In this document: positions 8,432-17,551 of the stretch, in pieces | Numbering within the stretch: the first letter of the stretch is position 1 | Layout: each line of letters starts with the position of its first letter | Origin: Joostella atrarenae | Lineage (GTDB): Bacteria > Bacteroidota > Bacteroidia > Flavobacteriales > Flavobacteriaceae | Length of the DNA stretch: 64,000 nucleotides | Direction: 5' to 3' | Assembly: GCF_021764745.1 (NCBI RefSeq) | Contig: NZ_JAETXX010000007.1 | Coordinates: forward strand, 1 to 64,000 | Program-made: the position numbers and the translations under genes | The notes under the pieces: model-generated | Told to the model about the DNA's origin: nothing | Database searches by the model: none | What the model saw: the letters and a program-made list of their open reading frames with translations, nothing else

Positions 8432-9319
8432 TTAATTACGCTTATCTTCTCCCCACAACAGCTTATTACGGAGTGTGATTAAAAAATTTTCTTCTTTAAG
8501 GTCTACTAATTTAATTGTAAAAGGCGCTCTCTCTATAAAAACCTCAGTATCATTATCTAAAGTTGCTAATCTAGAATCTAAAGACACTAAGAACGTATCC
8601 TCTCTCCCAGAAACCTTTAGTCTAATTTTAGTTTTATCAGGAATAACCAATGGCCGTGCATTTAAATTATGAGGCGCTATTGGCGTTAACACCAAAGCAT
8701 CTGTACTAGGCGCAATTACAGGTCCATTACAACTCAAGGAATATCCTGTAGAACCTGTTGGCGTCGCTACAATAAGTCCGTCCGCCCAATAAGACGTGAG
8801 ATATTCTCCATCCAACCAAGTAGCAATCGTTATCATCGAGGTTGTATTTTTCCTACTTACCGCGATTTCATTAAGAGCAAAATTAACTTCTGTTTGCTCT
8901 TCCATATTACAGTTGGCAGCAGTAATCTGGAGCAAAGCTCTATTTTTTACTTCAAAACCATTTCTTAACACCTCTTCAATAGCTGCTTCAATATTTTCCT
9001 TTTGTACCGTAGCAAGAAAACCTAGTCTTCCTGTATTAATCCCTAAAATCGGAATATCTAAATCGCGAACAAAAAGAACAGTTCTAAGCATTGTACCGTC
9101 TCCCCCTACGCTTAAAAAAATATCAAAAGTATCATCAAGATCTTCGAATGAAGAAAATGTTTTATAAGGATTAGTGATTCCTAGCGGCTCTTTTATCTGA
9201 AGCAAATATTCACTTTCCAAATACACATCAGCGCTATTTCTTTCAAGCACTTCCAACAATTTAAGAATGTATTCTTCTGAATCTTCTTTATAATATTGAC
9301 CGTAAATACAAACTTTCAT
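8432..9319 (-). CDS. nadK: NAD kinase
   Basis: Phosphorylates NAD to NADP using ATP or polyphosphate in the cytoplasm. The 295-residue protein has the nucleotide-binding GGDGT motif at residues 72-76, ILGINTGRLGFLA, the NE-containing segment FALNEIAVSR, and TPTGSTGYSLS near residue 175, all diagnostic of the family. It lies 64 bp downstream of the CBS-domain gene and is read in the same direction. A 178-bp gap with the next promoter separates it from the DUF6089 gene. Confidence 0.97.
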   Translation of the reverse strand: MKVCIYGQYYKEDSEEYILKLLEVLERNSADVYLESEYLLQIKEPLGITNPYKTFSSFEDLDDTFDIFLSVGGDGTMLRTVLFVRDLDIPILGINTGRLGFLATVQKENIEAAIEEVLRNGFEVKNRALLQITAANCNMEEQTEVNFALNEIAVSRKNTTSMITIATWLDGEYLTSYWADGLIVATPTGSTGYSLSCNGPVIAPSTDALVLTPIAPHNLNARPLVIPDKTKIRLKVSGREDTFLVSLDSRLATLDNDTEVFIERAPFTIKLVDLKEENFLITLRNKLLWGEDKRN

Positions 9320-9383
9320 TCGCTATTTTTTATTACTGAAAAATTAACTAAATCTCCCTTTATAAAAGGATTGATAATTAGTA

Positions 9384-10040
9384 TTAAATCTTTAAAAATC
9401 TGTCTAAATAATTTGATCGCTCTTTCAAACCTTCAATATAAGAATCCTCTTCATTACCAGAAACAACATTATAACTGTATCTTCTAAAGGTTTGAATAAT
9501 CTCATTTAATCCAGTATTCCCAATTTTCATTGTTATTTGAGTTACTTCTCCTTGGTCATCAGAAATAAAAGCACCTAATAATTTCCCATCATTACTTTCT
9601 ACGATCTGAGACACTTCACTAAAAGAATAATCTGCATTCCCTTTTTCTACAATCAATATCCCTCCAGGCTCGTTTAAAAAAGGAGTTTCTTTAAACAAAC
9701 TCATTATATCTATCAACTCATAATAACCAATATATTCATTGTTTTCATTTAAAATTGGCAATACGTTGGTATTGAACTTCGCAAATGCCTCTAAAACATC
9801 CAACCAATTTGTTTCTTTTCGCACAAAGAAAACATCCAAAGCATAAAGGTAATCACTCACTTTACTTTCAGCATCAAATCCCTGTACATCATCTTCAGAA
9901 ATGTTCCCTACCAGCATATTATCTTCTACAACAGGAATATGGGTATTTGTACAATCTGAAAACATTCCTCTCACCATTTTTACCGGATAATTAGGTAATA
10001 ACGGAAGGATATCATTATTTATATAAGAATGTAAATTCAT
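9384..10040 (-). CDS. CBS-domain protein
   Basis: The 218-residue protein begins MNLHSYINNDILPL and has a CBS-pair region (about residues 15-125) with PVVEDNMLVGNISEDDVQG and VLPILNENNEYIGYYELIDIM, the usual strand-helix pattern. The C-terminal third (about 130-218) resembles an ACT-like fold, as in AcuB-type proteins (QIVESNDGKLLGAFISDD). CBS pairs bind adenine nucleotides and regulate partners, but no partner is visible here. Pairing with nadK is common in flavobacteria and could hint at nucleotide sensing; that is inference. Confidence 0.85.
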   Translation of the reverse strand: MNLHSYINNDILPLLPNYPVKMVRGMFSDCTNTHIPVVEDNMLVGNISEDDVQGFDAESKVSDYLYALDVFFVRKETNWLDVLEAFAKFNTNVLPILNENNEYIGYYELIDIMSLFKETPFLNEPGGILIVEKGNADYSFSEVSQIVESNDGKLLGAFISDDQGEVTQITMKIGNTGLNEIIQTFRRYSYNVVSGNEEDSYIEGLKERSNYLDRFLKI

Positions 10041-10168
10041 AACAAGCCTATTTCTATTGCAAATTAATCAATTTCTATTACAATAACATAGCCTTTATGC
10101 ACTAAGTAATATTTTAAAGTGTCTATTCATTTATAAATAAGGCAGACACTCTCTTTTATAGTTTTAAG

Positions 10169-10200
10169 TTTGTTATAGCCTACTTTACGTCGTATTTTTG
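10169..10200 (+). promoter_or_regulatory. pdxJ promoter
   Basis: TTTG (10169-10172), 20 nt spacer, then TATTTTTG (10193-10200): an exact fit to the Bacteroidota -33/-7 consensus. Predicted start of transcription near 10206, about 24 nt before the pdxJ ATG. Confidence 0.75.
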
Positions 10201-10229
10201 TAGCACTAATAATCGATTTTTTTATACTG

Positions 10230-10943
10230 ATGACAAAACTTAGTGTTAATATAAATAAAATTGCCACCCTTAGAAATTCAAGAGGCGGTAATGTTCCTAA
10301 CTTATTAAAAGTAGCTAAAGACATTCAAGAATTTGGCGGAGAAGGAATTACAATTCACCCAAGGCCAGACGAACGTCACATTAGGTACCAAGACGCTAGA
10401 GACCTTCCCAGCGTAGTGACTACGGAATATAATATTGAAGGAAATCCTATTAAGAGTTTTATGGACTTGGTATTAGAAGTTAAGCCTACACAAGTAACTT
10501 TAGTTCCAGATGCCGTAGATGCAATCACCTCTAATGCTGGATGGGACACCATTAAACATAAAGATTTTTTAGTTGATATTATTGCTGAATTTAAAGCAAA
10601 CAATATTCGCACTTCTATTTTTGTAGATCCAGTTTCTAAAATGGTTGAAGGAGCAGCAGAAACTGGCACCGATAGAATTGAACTCTACACAGAAGCCTTT
10701 GCTAGTGAGTTTGAAAAAGGAAATAAAGCAGGTATAAATCCATACATTGAAGCTGCTAATGTTGCTACTAAAGTTGGATTAGGGATAAATGCGGGTCATG
10801 ATTTAAATCTTGAAAACACTGCTTTTTTCAAACAAAATATTCCAAATCTATTGGAGGTTTCTATAGGACATGCGCTAATTGCGGAATCACTTTATTTAGG
10901 ACTAGAGAATGTAGTACAAATGTATTTACAGAAACTTAAATAA
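10230..10943 (+). CDS. pdxJ: Pyridoxine 5'-phosphate synthase
   Basis: Condenses 1-deoxyxylulose 5-phosphate with 3-amino-2-oxopropyl phosphate in DXP-dependent vitamin B6 synthesis. The 237-residue TIM barrel shows SVNINKIATLRNSRGG (loop 1), GITIHPRPDERHI with the active-site His/Arg, QVTLVPD, RIELYTE, and GLGINAGHDLNLEN followed by EVSIGHALIAESL, the phosphate site and lid residues. It is divergent from the CBS gene and followed 55 bp later by an alpha/beta hydrolase. Confidence 0.97.
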   Translation: MTKLSVNINKIATLRNSRGGNVPNLLKVAKDIQEFGGEGITIHPRPDERHIRYQDARDLPSVVTTEYNIEGNPIKSFMDLVLEVKPTQVTLVPDAVDAITSNAGWDTIKHKDFLVDIIAEFKANNIRTSIFVDPVSKMVEGAAETGTDRIELYTEAFASEFEKGNKAGINPYIEAANVATKVGLGINAGHDLNLENTAFFKQNIPNLLEVSIGHALIAESLYLGLENVVQMYLQKLK

Positions 10944-10998
10944 GAAGCTAGCGGATTAGCTTTTCAACTTTATATTTTTAACTTATTTCAACTTCATT

Positions 10999-11769
10999 AT
11001 GAATATAATTACATCTAAAATTATAGGCTCAGGAGAACCTCTTCTTATCCTACATGGCTTCTTAGGAATGTCTGATAACTGGAAAACTTTAGGTAAAAAA
11101 TATGCAGATGAAGGTTTTGAAGTTCATCTTCTCGATTTAAGAAACCACGGAAAGAGCTTCCATTCTGATGATTTTTCTTACGAGCTCATGGTTGAAGATG
11201 TCGTTAAATATACTACATCAAAAAATCTATCACAAGTAAATATTATCGGTCATTCCATGGGTGGTAAAGTTGCCATGTTATTAGCTGTATCTCATCCAGA
11301 TGTTGTAAAGAGACTCTTAATTGCAGATATTGCTCCAAAATATTACCCTCCACACCATCAAACTATTATAAACGGATTAAAGTCTTTAGATTTCAACAAG
11401 ATCACCACCCGAACAGAAGCAGATGAAGCGCTCTCTAACTATATTAACGACTGGGGAACACGCCAATTCTTGCTTAAAAACTTGTATTGGAAAACAAAAG
11501 ACAAACTCGCCTTTAGATTCAATCTTCCAGTATTAGAAAATGCTCAAGAAGAAATTGGAGAAACACTTCCGGCACAAAAAACTTTTGATGGTAAGACTTT
11601 ATTTTTAAGAGGATCAAAATCAGAATATATCTCTCCTAATGATAAAGATCTCATAAAAACACATTTCCCTATTGCTAATCTAGAAACTATAGACAATGCT
11701 GGACATTGGCTTCATGCCGAGAATCCAAAGCAATTTTTCGAAAAATCCATCTCTTTTCTACAGCATTAA
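10999..11769 (+). CDS. Alpha/beta hydrolase, YbfF-like esterase
   Basis: The 256-residue protein has the alpha/beta hydrolase plan: LLILHGFLGMSDNWKTL (oxyanion region), DLRNHGKSFH, the nucleophile elbow GHSMGGKVAML (Ser about residue 96) and the catalytic His in DNAGHWLHAENP. The DLRNHG signature is typical of YbfF and related small acyl-ester hydrolases. No substrate can be assigned. It follows pdxJ by 55 bp and may be co-transcribed, as in many flavobacteria. Confidence 0.9.
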   Translation: MNIITSKIIGSGEPLLILHGFLGMSDNWKTLGKKYADEGFEVHLLDLRNHGKSFHSDDFSYELMVEDVVKYTTSKNLSQVNIIGHSMGGKVAMLLAVSHPDVVKRLLIADIAPKYYPPHHQTIINGLKSLDFNKITTRTEADEALSNYINDWGTRQFLLKNLYWKTKDKLAFRFNLPVLENAQEEIGETLPAQKTFDGKTLFLRGSKSEYISPNDKDLIKTHFPIANLETIDNAGHWLHAENPKQFFEKSISFLQH

Positions 11770-11812
11770 ATGTTAATTTTTTAACGATTTTGAAATATGA
11801 AGCCTCTCAAAA

Positions 11813-11842
11813 TTGCATATGAATAATATTGTATTAAATTTG
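11813..11842 (+). promoter_or_regulatory. Promoter of the FadL-type porin gene
   Basis: TTG (11813-11815), 19-nt spacer, TAAATTTG (11835-11842): a good Bacteroidota promoter. Transcription would begin near 11848, leaving a leader of about 30 nt before the ATG at 11879. Confidence 0.7.
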
Positions 11843-11878
11843 AAGAGCTAATATTCATAATTCTAAATTAACAAATAA

Positions 11879-13129
11879 ATGAAAAAACTTACGCTTTTGG
11901 CGATGGTGTTGCTTACTAGTGCCTTAACTTATGCAGGAGGTTACCGTATCTCCCTGCAAGGGCAGAAGCAACTTGCCATGGGACATACTGGAGTAGCTGT
12001 ACTTAACTCTTCAGAATTGGTGTTTTTTAACCCCGCTGGACTTACTTTTTTAAATGAAAGATTTACTGTTAGTGGTGGCGCTAATGCGGTATTCGCCAAT
12101 ATTAGTTTCCAAAACGAACAATACGGATGGTCTACAGAAGCAGACAATCCTGTATCTACTCCTTTCAATGTTTACGCAGCCTATAAAATTAACGATTGGG
12201 CAAGTGTTGGTCTAGGAATTTACACTCCTTATGGAAGTGGTGTTGAATACCCTACAGACTGGGAAGGTTCTCACTTAATAAACGACATTAGCCTACAGGC
12301 TATATTTATCCAACCTACACTTTCTATTAAAATAAACGATAAAGTTAGTATTGGTGGTGGACCTGTTTACGCTACTGGAGCTGTTAATTTCAACAGAAAT
12401 ATAGACAGAACAACTTCTAACCTAGAAGGAGAAAGAACTAATGTAACTATTGATAAAAGCGGAATTACTGCTTGGGGGTATAACTTAGGACTAATGGTTA
12501 GACCTACAAATGAGTTTACGCTGGGTATTAATTACCGTTCAGAAATAGAAATGAATGCAGAAAACGGAGAAGCAGATTTCCAAAATGTTCCGTCTGGAGC
12601 AAACCTAAATGGAGAATTTGACAATGTTACTTTTAACGCTGCTTTACCGCTACCCGCAGAATTAACTGTTGGAGCATCATACGCTATCACAGAGAAATGG
12701 TTAGTTGCTTTTGATTATAATCGCGCTTATTGGAGTTCTTACGAAGCTTTAGATGTGATTTTCAGCAACGGACAAGAATCTCTAAATCCTCGTAACTACA
12801 AAAATGCCTCTACCTATAGATTTGGTTTACAGTACGCAGCTACGAACCGTTTCATACTAAGAGGAGGTTATTATTTCGATGAGTCTCCTGTACAAGCAGG
12901 ATATTTCGCTCCGGAAACTCCTAGAAATGATTCTAATAATTTCACTGGAGGATTCTCGTTTAAAGTAAGTGAACGTTTCGCAATAGATGCTTCTTTCTTA
13001 TATATCCACTTTGATGAAGTTGATGAGTCTTACGACTACTACCAAGAAAACGGACAAAATGTTCCTTTTGAAGGTACCTACAAGAACAACGCTTTTGTTC
13101 CTGGCTTAGGAGTTACTTACGGATTTTAA
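11879..13129 (+). CDS. OMPP1/FadL/TodX family outer membrane transporter
   Basis: The 416-residue protein has a signal peptide (residues 1-19) and then GGYRISLQGQKQLAMGHTGVAVL, the conserved N-terminal hatch of FadL-type channels, with the N-P-A box in VFFNPAGLTFL. The rest is a 14-strand barrel pattern ending in GLGVTYGF with a terminal Phe. Family members move long-chain fatty acids or other hydrophobic compounds across the outer membrane. It is followed by a secreted SGNH lipoprotein after 21 bp, a pairing that suggests coupled release and uptake of acyl chains; that is inference. Confidence 0.93.
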   Translation: MKKLTLLAMVLLTSALTYAGGYRISLQGQKQLAMGHTGVAVLNSSELVFFNPAGLTFLNERFTVSGGANAVFANISFQNEQYGWSTEADNPVSTPFNVYAAYKINDWASVGLGIYTPYGSGVEYPTDWEGSHLINDISLQAIFIQPTLSIKINDKVSIGGGPVYATGAVNFNRNIDRTTSNLEGERTNVTIDKSGITAWGYNLGLMVRPTNEFTLGINYRSEIEMNAENGEADFQNVPSGANLNGEFDNVTFNAALPLPAELTVGASYAITEKWLVAFDYNRAYWSSYEALDVIFSNGQESLNPRNYKNASTYRFGLQYAATNRFILRGGYYFDESPVQAGYFAPETPRNDSNNFTGGFSFKVSERFAIDASFLYIHFDEVDESYDYYQENGQNVPFEGTYKNNAFVPGLGVTYGF

Positions 13130-13150
13130 TTAACGCTAACTATTAAGAAA

Positions 13151-14665
13151 ATGAAAAAAATACTATATATCTCTCTTGCTGCAGCCGCAATTACCGGATG
13201 TCAACCTGAATTTAACGATCCAGTTGATGAGCAAGGTTTTTACACAAACGGCGATGCCGATTTCTCTAACTTTGTTTCGGTTGGTAACTCTCTAACTGCA
13301 GGATATGCAGATGGAGCTTTATACTTAAACGGACAACAAAATTCTTTTCCAAACATGCTTGCTACACAATTTAAGCATGTTGGAGGTGGTGATTTCACAC
13401 AACCACTTGTAAACGACAACCTTGGTGGCTTACTTGCTGGAGGCGAAGAAATTGCAGACAACCGTCGCGTTATTGTTATTGGAGCAGACGGAAGTCAAAC
13501 TCCACAGATTTTAGAAGGCACTCCTACTACAGATATCACCAATGTATTAGAAGGACCATTTAATAATATGGGTGTTCCCGGTTCTAAAGTTTACCATTTA
13601 TCCCTTCCTGGATACGGAAACATTGCGAACCTTTCTTTAGGGGCTGCCAATCCTTATTTCATAAGAATGGCTAGTTCTCCAGACGTTTCTGTAATTGAAG
13701 ACGCAGCTTCTCAAAACCCAACTTTCTTTTCTCTATGGATAGGAAATAACGATATCTTAGGATACGCTACTACGGGTGGTGTTGGTGTAGATCAAACAGG
13801 AAACATAGACCCACGCACATACGGAGGTAATGATATTACAGACCCTAATGTCTTTGCGGCTTCTTACAACACATTACTAGAAAAGCTAACTGAAAATGGA
13901 GCAAAAGGTGTGGTTGCAAACATTCCAGATGTAACAACAATTCCTTACTTTACAACAGTTCCTTACAACCCAGTACCTTTAGATGAGGCAACTGCAACTT
14001 CATTAAACACGCAATTAATTGGACCTCTAAAACAAATTCTTACAGCTTTTGGGCAAGGAGATAGAGTTGTATTATTACAACCAGGAGCAAATCCATTAAT
14101 GATAAAAGATGAAGATTTAACAGATTTATCTGCTCAATTAAACGCAGCATTACAGGCAAATGGAATCCCTGCACAGCAAGCTGCTCTTATGGCTTCGCTG
14201 TACGGACAAGCTAGACACGCTACCGCAGAAGATTTAGTTACTTTACCTACTTCTTCTTTAATAGGAACAGCACAAGCTGGAATTCCAGAACCATTTAATA
14301 ATGTAGGGGTGACATACCCATTACAAGATGAAAGCGTTCTAATTCCTAGCGAGCAAGCTAATATCGCTACTGCGCAAACAGCATATAATGCAACTATAGA
14401 AGGATTAGCGACTCAGTACGATTTAGCTTTTGTTGATGCAGAAGCATTAATGACACAATTAGCTAATGGAGGTATTTCTTTTGACGGAGGAAACATTACT
14501 AATACATTTGCAACAGGTGGTGCATTTTCTTTAGACGGTGTTCACCCTACACAACGTGGATACGCTGTACTTGCAAATAATATGATTAGTGTAATCAATC
14601 AAAAATACAATGCAACTGTTCCTTCATTAAATCCTGGAGCATATCCAACAATTTTTGTTGAATAG
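13151..14665 (+). CDS. SGNH/GDSL-type hydrolase lipoprotein
   Basis: The 504-residue protein has a lipoprotein signal peptide with lipobox ITGC (Cys about residue 17). The SGNH blocks are visible: VSVGNSLTAGYADG (block I, GNSLT in place of GDSLT, nucleophile Ser), WIGNNDILGY (block III Asn) and LDGVHPTQRGYAVLAN (block V Asp and His). It is therefore a probable surface or periplasmic esterase/lipase. It is larger than minimal SGNH enzymes because of an inserted region around residues 270-400. Co-transcribed with the upstream FadL-type channel; a strong terminator follows. Confidence 0.88.
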   Translation: MKKILYISLAAAAITGCQPEFNDPVDEQGFYTNGDADFSNFVSVGNSLTAGYADGALYLNGQQNSFPNMLATQFKHVGGGDFTQPLVNDNLGGLLAGGEEIADNRRVIVIGADGSQTPQILEGTPTTDITNVLEGPFNNMGVPGSKVYHLSLPGYGNIANLSLGAANPYFIRMASSPDVSVIEDAASQNPTFFSLWIGNNDILGYATTGGVGVDQTGNIDPRTYGGNDITDPNVFAASYNTLLEKLTENGAKGVVANIPDVTTIPYFTTVPYNPVPLDEATATSLNTQLIGPLKQILTAFGQGDRVVLLQPGANPLMIKDEDLTDLSAQLNAALQANGIPAQQAALMASLYGQARHATAEDLVTLPTSSLIGTAQAGIPEPFNNVGVTYPLQDESVLIPSEQANIATAQTAYNATIEGLATQYDLAFVDAEALMTQLANGGISFDGGNITNTFATGGAFSLDGVHPTQRGYAVLANNMISVINQKYNATVPSLNPGAYPTIFVE

Positions 14666-14692
14666 GTAAATATTAAAATGCATTAAGTTTAT

Positions 14693-14725
14693 AAAGCGCT
14701 TGTTACAGACAAGCGCTTTTTTTAT
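14693..14725 (+). terminator. Terminator after the SGNH lipoprotein gene
   Basis: Perfect 11-bp stem (14693-14703 and 14709-14719, AAAGCGCTTGT arm) with a 5-nt loop, followed by a T run. It ends the FadL-SGNH transcript. Confidence 0.9.
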
Positions 14726-14757
14726 ATCTTTAATACATAACAACTTAAAATAGACAC

Positions 14758-15099
14758 ATGAAATTTATAATTAGAATCTTATTAACTGCTATTTCTGTAG
14801 TTATATTAGCAAAAATACTTCCTGGAGTGGGAGTCGAAAGTTACGGAACAGCAATTATTGTAGCTGCAGTACTGGCGTTATTAAATTTTATCGTAAGACC
14901 AGTTTTAGTAATTTTGACACTTCCAGTAACCATCATCACACTCGGTTTATTCTTAATAATAATCAATGGTATTATAATATTATTAGCAGATTACTTTATA
15001 AGTGGATTTACTGTTGAAAATATATGGTGGGCACTATTATTCAGCTTATTGCTATCAATTTTACAATCCATTTTCGAGTCATTAGCGGGAGCAGAATAA
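14758..15099 (+). CDS. Phage-holin-IV-superfamily (YvlD-like) membrane protein
   Basis: The 113-residue protein consists of four hydrophobic helices (about 5-20, 30-55, 57-80, 88-108) with the conserved core ALLNFIVRPVLVILTLPVTI. This matches the PF04020 / YvlD family of small four-helix membrane proteins. Despite the family name there are no phage genes nearby, so it is a housekeeping membrane protein of unknown role. It stands alone between two hairpins at 14693 and 15115. Confidence 0.88.
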   Translation: MKFIIRILLTAISVVILAKILPGVGVESYGTAIIVAAVLALLNFIVRPVLVILTLPVTIITLGLFLIIINGIIILLADYFISGFTVENIWWALLFSLLLSILQSIFESLAGAE

Positions 15100-15114
15100 T
15101 TACATAAAAAATAC

Positions 15115-15160
15115 ACTTTCTATCAAAAATCAAATTTCCCCTTCATTTTTGATAGAAAGT
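15115..15160. terminator. Long hairpin after the holin-family gene
   Basis: Perfect 16-bp inverted repeat (15115-15130 and 15145-15160, ACTTTCTATC arm) around a 14-nt loop, 16 bp past the stop codon. It lacks a strong T run on either strand, so it may stabilise the 3' end rather than terminate. Confidence 0.6.
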
Positions 15161-15300
15161 TCAACTTCAGAAATCATAAATATTTTATAAAATAAAGCAC
15201 TTCAGAAGCGATTAATCGTTATTTCGACGCCTATTTAAAGGGCTATAACACCATCTTATGATGTAAAATTCAATAATTTGTGTTTCAGCTTTTTAAAAAC

Positions 15301-15331
15301 TTGGTTAGCTTTTGAAAATGTTTTACTTTTG
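15301..15331 (+). promoter_or_regulatory. Trigger factor promoter
   Basis: TTGG (15301-15304), about 20 nt, then TACTTTTG (15324-15331) followed by CA. Predicted transcription start near 15337, which lies downstream of the longest possible start (TTG at 15278) and 30 nt before the ATG at 15368. It therefore rules out the longer trigger factor frame. Confidence 0.7.
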
Positions 15332-15367
15332 CATGCCCATTTACGGGCTATTAAATATTTTTTGAGA

Positions 15368-16690
15368 ATGGATATCACAAGAGATCAAATTGACGATTTA
15401 AACGCAATAGTAAAAGTTGCTATTACAAAAGAAGATTACAGCGATAAAGTAGATAAAATTTTAACTGACTACCGCAAAACGGCAAACATTCCTGGTTTTA
15501 GAAAAGGACATGTTCCTATGGGGTTAGTAAAAAAACAGTATGGTAAAGCTGTTTTAGTAGACGAGGTAAATAAACTTTTACAAGACTCTCTAAACAAGTA
15601 CCTAACTGAAGAAAAATTAGACGTGCTTGGAAATCCACTTCCAAAAGCTCAGGATGATTTAGATTGGGACGCTGAAGATTTTTCTTTTGAATTTGAATTA
15701 GGTCTTGCTCCTGCTTTTGATGTTGACTTAAAAACTAAAAAAGCAATTACACAATATCATATCATTGCCGACGATAAAATGATCGACGAGCAAGTAGAAA
15801 GAATTGCAAAACAATACGGTAAACTAGTTTCTCAAGACGAAGTTACTGAAGAAAGTGAAGTTACTGGAGTTTTCAAAAATGAAGAAAGAGAACTTGAAAA
15901 TGAAGTTACACTTACTTTAGATAAAGTTAAAGGGAAAAGAAACCTAAATAAATTTGTTGGAGCTAAAGCTGGAGACACGCTAGAACTTAAAACAAAAGGG
16001 CTTTTTAATGATGATCATGATTTAATCAACTTCTTAAAAGTTGAACATGATGAGGCTCACGACTTAGATATCGAAGTTACTTTCACTATCAAAGAAGCTA
16101 ACTTAAGAGAAGCTGCAGAATTAAATCAAGAGTTATTCGATAAGCTTTTTAGAGAAGGTGTTGTTACTTCGGAAGAAGAGATGAGAGCTAAAATTAAAGA
16201 AGATGCTGAAAAGCAATTTGCTCAACAAGCAGACCAAAGACTTCTTAACGACATTACAGAACACCTAGTTGAAAATACTAAATTCGATCTTCCAGCAGAA
16301 TTCCTAACAAAATGGATTCAAGCTACAGGAGAGAACAACCTTACAGATGAGCAAGCAAGTGAAGAGTATGCTAAGTCTGAAAAAGGATTGAGATATCAAC
16401 TTATAGAAGGTAAAATCATTAACAACAATGACCTTCAAGTAAGTTATGACGAATTGAAAGAATTTGCTAAGAAATATGTTCGTATGCAAATGGCTCAATT
16501 TGGACAACAAGATCCTGATGAAGAAGTATTAGAGAATATTTCTGGTCGTGTTCTTTCTAACCAAGAAGAAGCTAAAAGATTATCTGAACAGATAATGAGC
16601 GAAAAATTAGTGAATCTATACAAAGAGAAAGCGAATTTAAAGACTAAAGAAGTAACATACGAAAACTTTGTTAAAGAAGTTTACGAATAA
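15368..16690 (+). CDS. tig: Trigger factor, ribosome-associated chaperone
   Basis: Binds nascent chains at the ribosome exit tunnel. From the ATG at 15368 the protein has 440 residues, the normal length. The N-terminal ribosome-binding domain contains the signature NIPGFRKGHVPMGLVKKQYG (about residues 43-62). The middle peptidyl-prolyl isomerase-like part is diverged, as usual in Bacteroidota, and the C-terminal domain is helical and acidic. The longer frame from a TTG at 15278 would add 30 hydrophobic residues and include the promoter, so I reject it. A terminator separates it from clpP. Confidence 0.95.
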   Translation: MDITRDQIDDLNAIVKVAITKEDYSDKVDKILTDYRKTANIPGFRKGHVPMGLVKKQYGKAVLVDEVNKLLQDSLNKYLTEEKLDVLGNPLPKAQDDLDWDAEDFSFEFELGLAPAFDVDLKTKKAITQYHIIADDKMIDEQVERIAKQYGKLVSQDEVTEESEVTGVFKNEERELENEVTLTLDKVKGKRNLNKFVGAKAGDTLELKTKGLFNDDHDLINFLKVEHDEAHDLDIEVTFTIKEANLREAAELNQELFDKLFREGVVTSEEEMRAKIKEDAEKQFAQQADQRLLNDITEHLVENTKFDLPAEFLTKWIQATGENNLTDEQASEEYAKSEKGLRYQLIEGKIINNNDLQVSYDELKEFAKKYVRMQMAQFGQQDPDEEVLENISGRVLSNQEEAKRLSEQIMSEKLVNLYKEKANLKTKEVTYENFVKEVYE

Positions 16691-16718
16691 AACCTTCTAA
16701 AATAATTTAAGTATCTTT

Positions 16719-16751
16719 AAGGCGTTAAACTGTAAGTTTTAACGCCTTTTT
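16719..16751 (+). terminator. Terminator between tig and clpP
   Basis: Perfect 11-bp stem (16719-16729 and 16738-16748, AAGGCGTTAAA arm), 8-nt loop, then TTT. It is only 30 bp before the clpP start, so clpP must rely on read-through or a promoter overlapping this hairpin. Confidence 0.85.
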
Positions 16752-16780
16752 ACGTACTAAAAAAACAGTAATTAAAATTT

Positions 16781-17458
16781 ATGAATTTCGAAAAAGAATT
16801 TAAGGCATTTGCCACAAAAGATAGAGGTGTAAATAGCATGTATTACGATAAAATTGTAAGCGCTATGACTCCAGTGGGACTTACTCCAAATATTATAGAA
16901 GAACGTCAATTAAACGCTGTTTCAATGGATGTTTTTTCTAGATTAATGATGGACAGAATCATTTTTATGGGAACTGGCATCAACGATCAAGTTGCAAATA
17001 TTATCCAAGCTCAACTATTATTTTTAGAAAGTGCAGATGCATCTAAAGATATTCAGATTTATATCAATTCTCCGGGAGGAAGTGTTTACGCTGGTCTTGG
17101 AATTTATGATACTATGCAATACATCAAGCCAGATGTAGCTACAATCTGTACAGGAATGGCTGCTTCTATGGGCGCTGTATTATTATGTGCTGGAGAAAAA
17201 GGAAAACGTTCTGCACTACCTCATAGCCGTGTTATGATCCACCAACCTTTAGGAGGTGCTCAAGGACAAGCTAGTGATATTGAAATTACAGCACGTGAGA
17301 TCCTTAAGCTAAAAGGAGAATTATATGAGATAATCGCAAAACACTCTGGACAATCTATGGATAAAGTTACAGAAGATAGTGATCGTGATTACTGGATGAA
17401 AGCTGAAGAAGCTAAAGCCTATGGAATGATTGATGAAGTATTAGTAAGAAATAGCTAG
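16781..17458 (+). CDS. clpP: ATP-dependent Clp protease proteolytic subunit
   Basis: Forms the barrel protease driven by ClpX. The 225-residue protein contains VDVFSRLM-like substrate-groove sequence ([18 protein letters not shown]), the catalytic Ser129 in [12 protein letters not shown] and His154 in [10 protein letters not shown], with the Asp in the [10 protein letters not shown] region. The N-terminal about 25 residues form a longer leader than in E. coli, typical for Bacteroidota. clpX follows after a 93-bp gap in the same direction. Confidence 0.97.
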   Translation: MNFEKEFKAFATKDRGVNSMYYDKIVSAMTPVGLTPNIIEERQLNAVSMDVFSRLMMDRIIFMGTGINDQVANIIQAQLLFLESADASKDIQIYINSPGGSVYAGLGIYDTMQYIKPDVATICTGMAASMGAVLLCAGEKGKRSALPHSRVMIHQPLGGAQGQASDIEITAREILKLKGELYEIIAKHSGQSMDKVTEDSDRDYWMKAEEAKAYGMIDEVLVRNS

Positions 17459-17551
17459 TTTTTAAAAATCTAAGCAACAAGCATAGACAAATATTTAAAG
17501 ACTATTTTTAAATAGAAAATACCAAGATTGTATTTTCACAAAAGAAACACA

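Noticed and set aside
14758-15099. Possible prophage because of the holin-superfamily name
   Set aside because: No other phage genes nearby; this family is a common chromosomal membrane protein.
15278-15367. Longer trigger factor start at a TTG
   Set aside because: Includes the tig promoter and adds 30 residues absent from the family.
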